This document shows, piece by piece, positions 5,151 through 6,064 of a DNA stretch of 6,064 nt. Under the pieces are notes generated by a model, which did no database searches, was not told the DNA's origin, and saw only the letters and a list, made by a program, of their open reading frames with translations. Positions within the stretch are counted from its first letter, which is position 1; each line of letters starts with the position of its first letter. The stretch comes from Clostridia bacterium (lineage in GTDB: Bacteria > Bacillota > Clostridia > Christensenellales > Borkfalkiaceae): positions 1 through 6,064 of the forward strand of contig JAJPXK010000105.1 of NCBI GenBank assembly GCA_021205485.1, in the 5' to 3' direction. Position numbers and translations under genes: made by a program.

Positions 5151-6064
5151 ATGGCGCTGTTTGAAAGTTATGAAAGAAGGGAAGCCAAAATCCTCGGCGT
5201 TCTGAAGGAATACGGCATCAATACTATAGAGGAATGTAAAGATATTACCCTCGCTAAGGGCATTGACGTTGATAAAATCGTGCGCGGCACACAGCCTATC
5301 TGCTTTGAAAACGCGGTATGGGCCTACACCGTAGGCGCTGCGATAGCCATTAAAAAAGGCTGCACAAAGGCAGCCGACGCAGCCGCAGCTATAGGTATCG
5401 GCTTACAGAGTTTCTGTATTCCCGGTTCTGTCGCAGAAAACAGAAAAGTCGGCTTAGGCCACGGCAACTTAGGCGCTATGCTCCTTTCGGAAGAGACGGA
5501 CTGCTTCTGCTTCCTCGCGGGTCATGAATCCTTCGCGGCAGCCGAAGGCGCCATAAAAATCGCAGAGAACGCGAACAAAGTACGTACGAAACCCTTAAGG
5601 GTTATTCTTAACGGGCTCGGCAAAGACGCGGCTTATATAATTTCGAGGATCAACGGCTTTACTTATTGCAAAACCGTATTTGATCCCTATACCGAAACCG
5701 TTACCGTAACCGACAAGGTGCCTTTCTCTGACGGGCCGAGGGCTAAAGTTAACTGCTACGGCGCAGACAACGTACCCGAAGGCGTCGCCATTATGAAACT
5801 TGAAAACGTCTCCGTTTCTATTACGGGCAACTCCACTAACCCTACCCGCTTCCAGCACCCCGTCGCAGGCACATACAAAAAATGGTGCAACGAAAACGGC
5901 GTTAAATACTTCTCGGTCGCATCAGGCGGCGGCACAGGCAGGACGCTCCACCCTGACAACATGGCGGCAGGCCCTTCCAGCTACGGCATGACCGACACCA
6001 TGGGCAGAATGCACTCTGACGCACAGTTCGCAGGTTCCTCTTCCGTTCCCGCTCACGTAGAGAT
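5151..6064 (+). CDS. GGGtGRT family protein (3' end beyond the window)
   Basis: The open frame runs without a stop to the window edge, giving 304 codons. The family (Pfam name GGGtGRT protein) is about 330 residues, so roughly 30 C-terminal residues are probably missing. The naming motif SGGGTGRT lies at 258-265. Other distinct blocks are a Gly/Ala-rich helix (61-84), GLGHGNLGAMLL (101-112), CFCFLAGHESFAAAEGA (118-134) and MAAGPSSYGMTDTMGRM (271-287). Nine cysteines are seen (29, 51, 71, 89, 118, 120, 173, 202, 246), including a C-x-C pair. No signal peptide or clear membrane span is visible. Fifteen of 16 Asn codons are AAC, suggesting high expression. It is the second gene of an operon with the NifU-like scaffold. 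No enzymatic function is known to me; a partner or client role in Fe-S or redox chemistry is inferred only from the neighbour. Confidence 0.88.
   Translation, partial: MALFESYERREAKILGVLKEYGINTIEECKDITLAKGIDVDKIVRGTQPICFENAVWAYTVGAAIAIKKGCTKAADAAAAIGIGLQSFCIPGSVAENRKVGLGHGNLGAMLLSEETDCFCFLAGHESFAAAEGAIKIAENANKVRTKPLRVILNGLGKDAAYIISRINGFTYCKTVFDPYTETVTVTDKVPFSDGPRAKVNCYGADNVPEGVAIMKLENVSVSITGNSTNPTRFQHPVAGTYKKWCNENGVKYFSVASGGGTGRTLHPDNMAAGPSSYGMTDTMGRMHSDAQFAGSSSVPAHVE

Overview
The window looks like a chromosomal segment of an anaerobic Bacillota bacterium, most likely a Clostridia relative. The reasons are a McsA-McsB-ClpC protein-arginine-phosphorylation operon, strong GGAGG-type ribosome binding sites, consensus sigma-A promoters in AT-rich spacers, and a NifU-like/GGGtGRT gene pair that I associate with anaerobes. 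The genus cannot be fixed from the sequence. I see no sign of phage, transposon, CRISPR, tRNA or rRNA.

Layout. Bases 1-130 are AT-rich and non-coding; they hold an AT-rich 13-bp inverted repeat and a strong, potentially bidirectional intrinsic terminator that ends the clpC transcript. On the minus strand, in transcription order, lie mcsA (4208-3720), mcsB (3716-2691) and clpC (2644-131). mcsA and mcsB are 3 nt apart, and mcsB and clpC are separated by 46 nt containing a small GC hairpin. ctsR, which usually heads this operon, is absent here. Bases 4209-4422 form a divergent control region with one well-matched sigma-A promoter in each direction, a degenerate CtsR-like site, a 10-bp inverted repeat and a Fur/PerR-like palindrome. 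On the plus strand a NifU-like Fe-S scaffold gene (4423-5148) is followed after 2 nt by a GGGtGRT-family gene (5151 to beyond the window end; 304 codons seen).

How the genes work together. McsB with its zinc-binding partner McsA is expected to phosphorylate arginines on damaged proteins. ClpC recognises phospho-arginine through its N-domain (both key Glu positions are kept here) and unfolds the substrate into ClpP. The divergent pair is different: the first protein has the core of an IscU/NifU scaffold but a non-canonical cysteine arrangement and a long C-terminal extension, and the second belongs to a conserved family named only for its GGGtGRT motif, with no function known to me. Their tight coupling, cysteine content and C-ending codon use suggest a well-expressed two-protein Fe-S or redox system. 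That pair is the best candidate for undescribed biology here.
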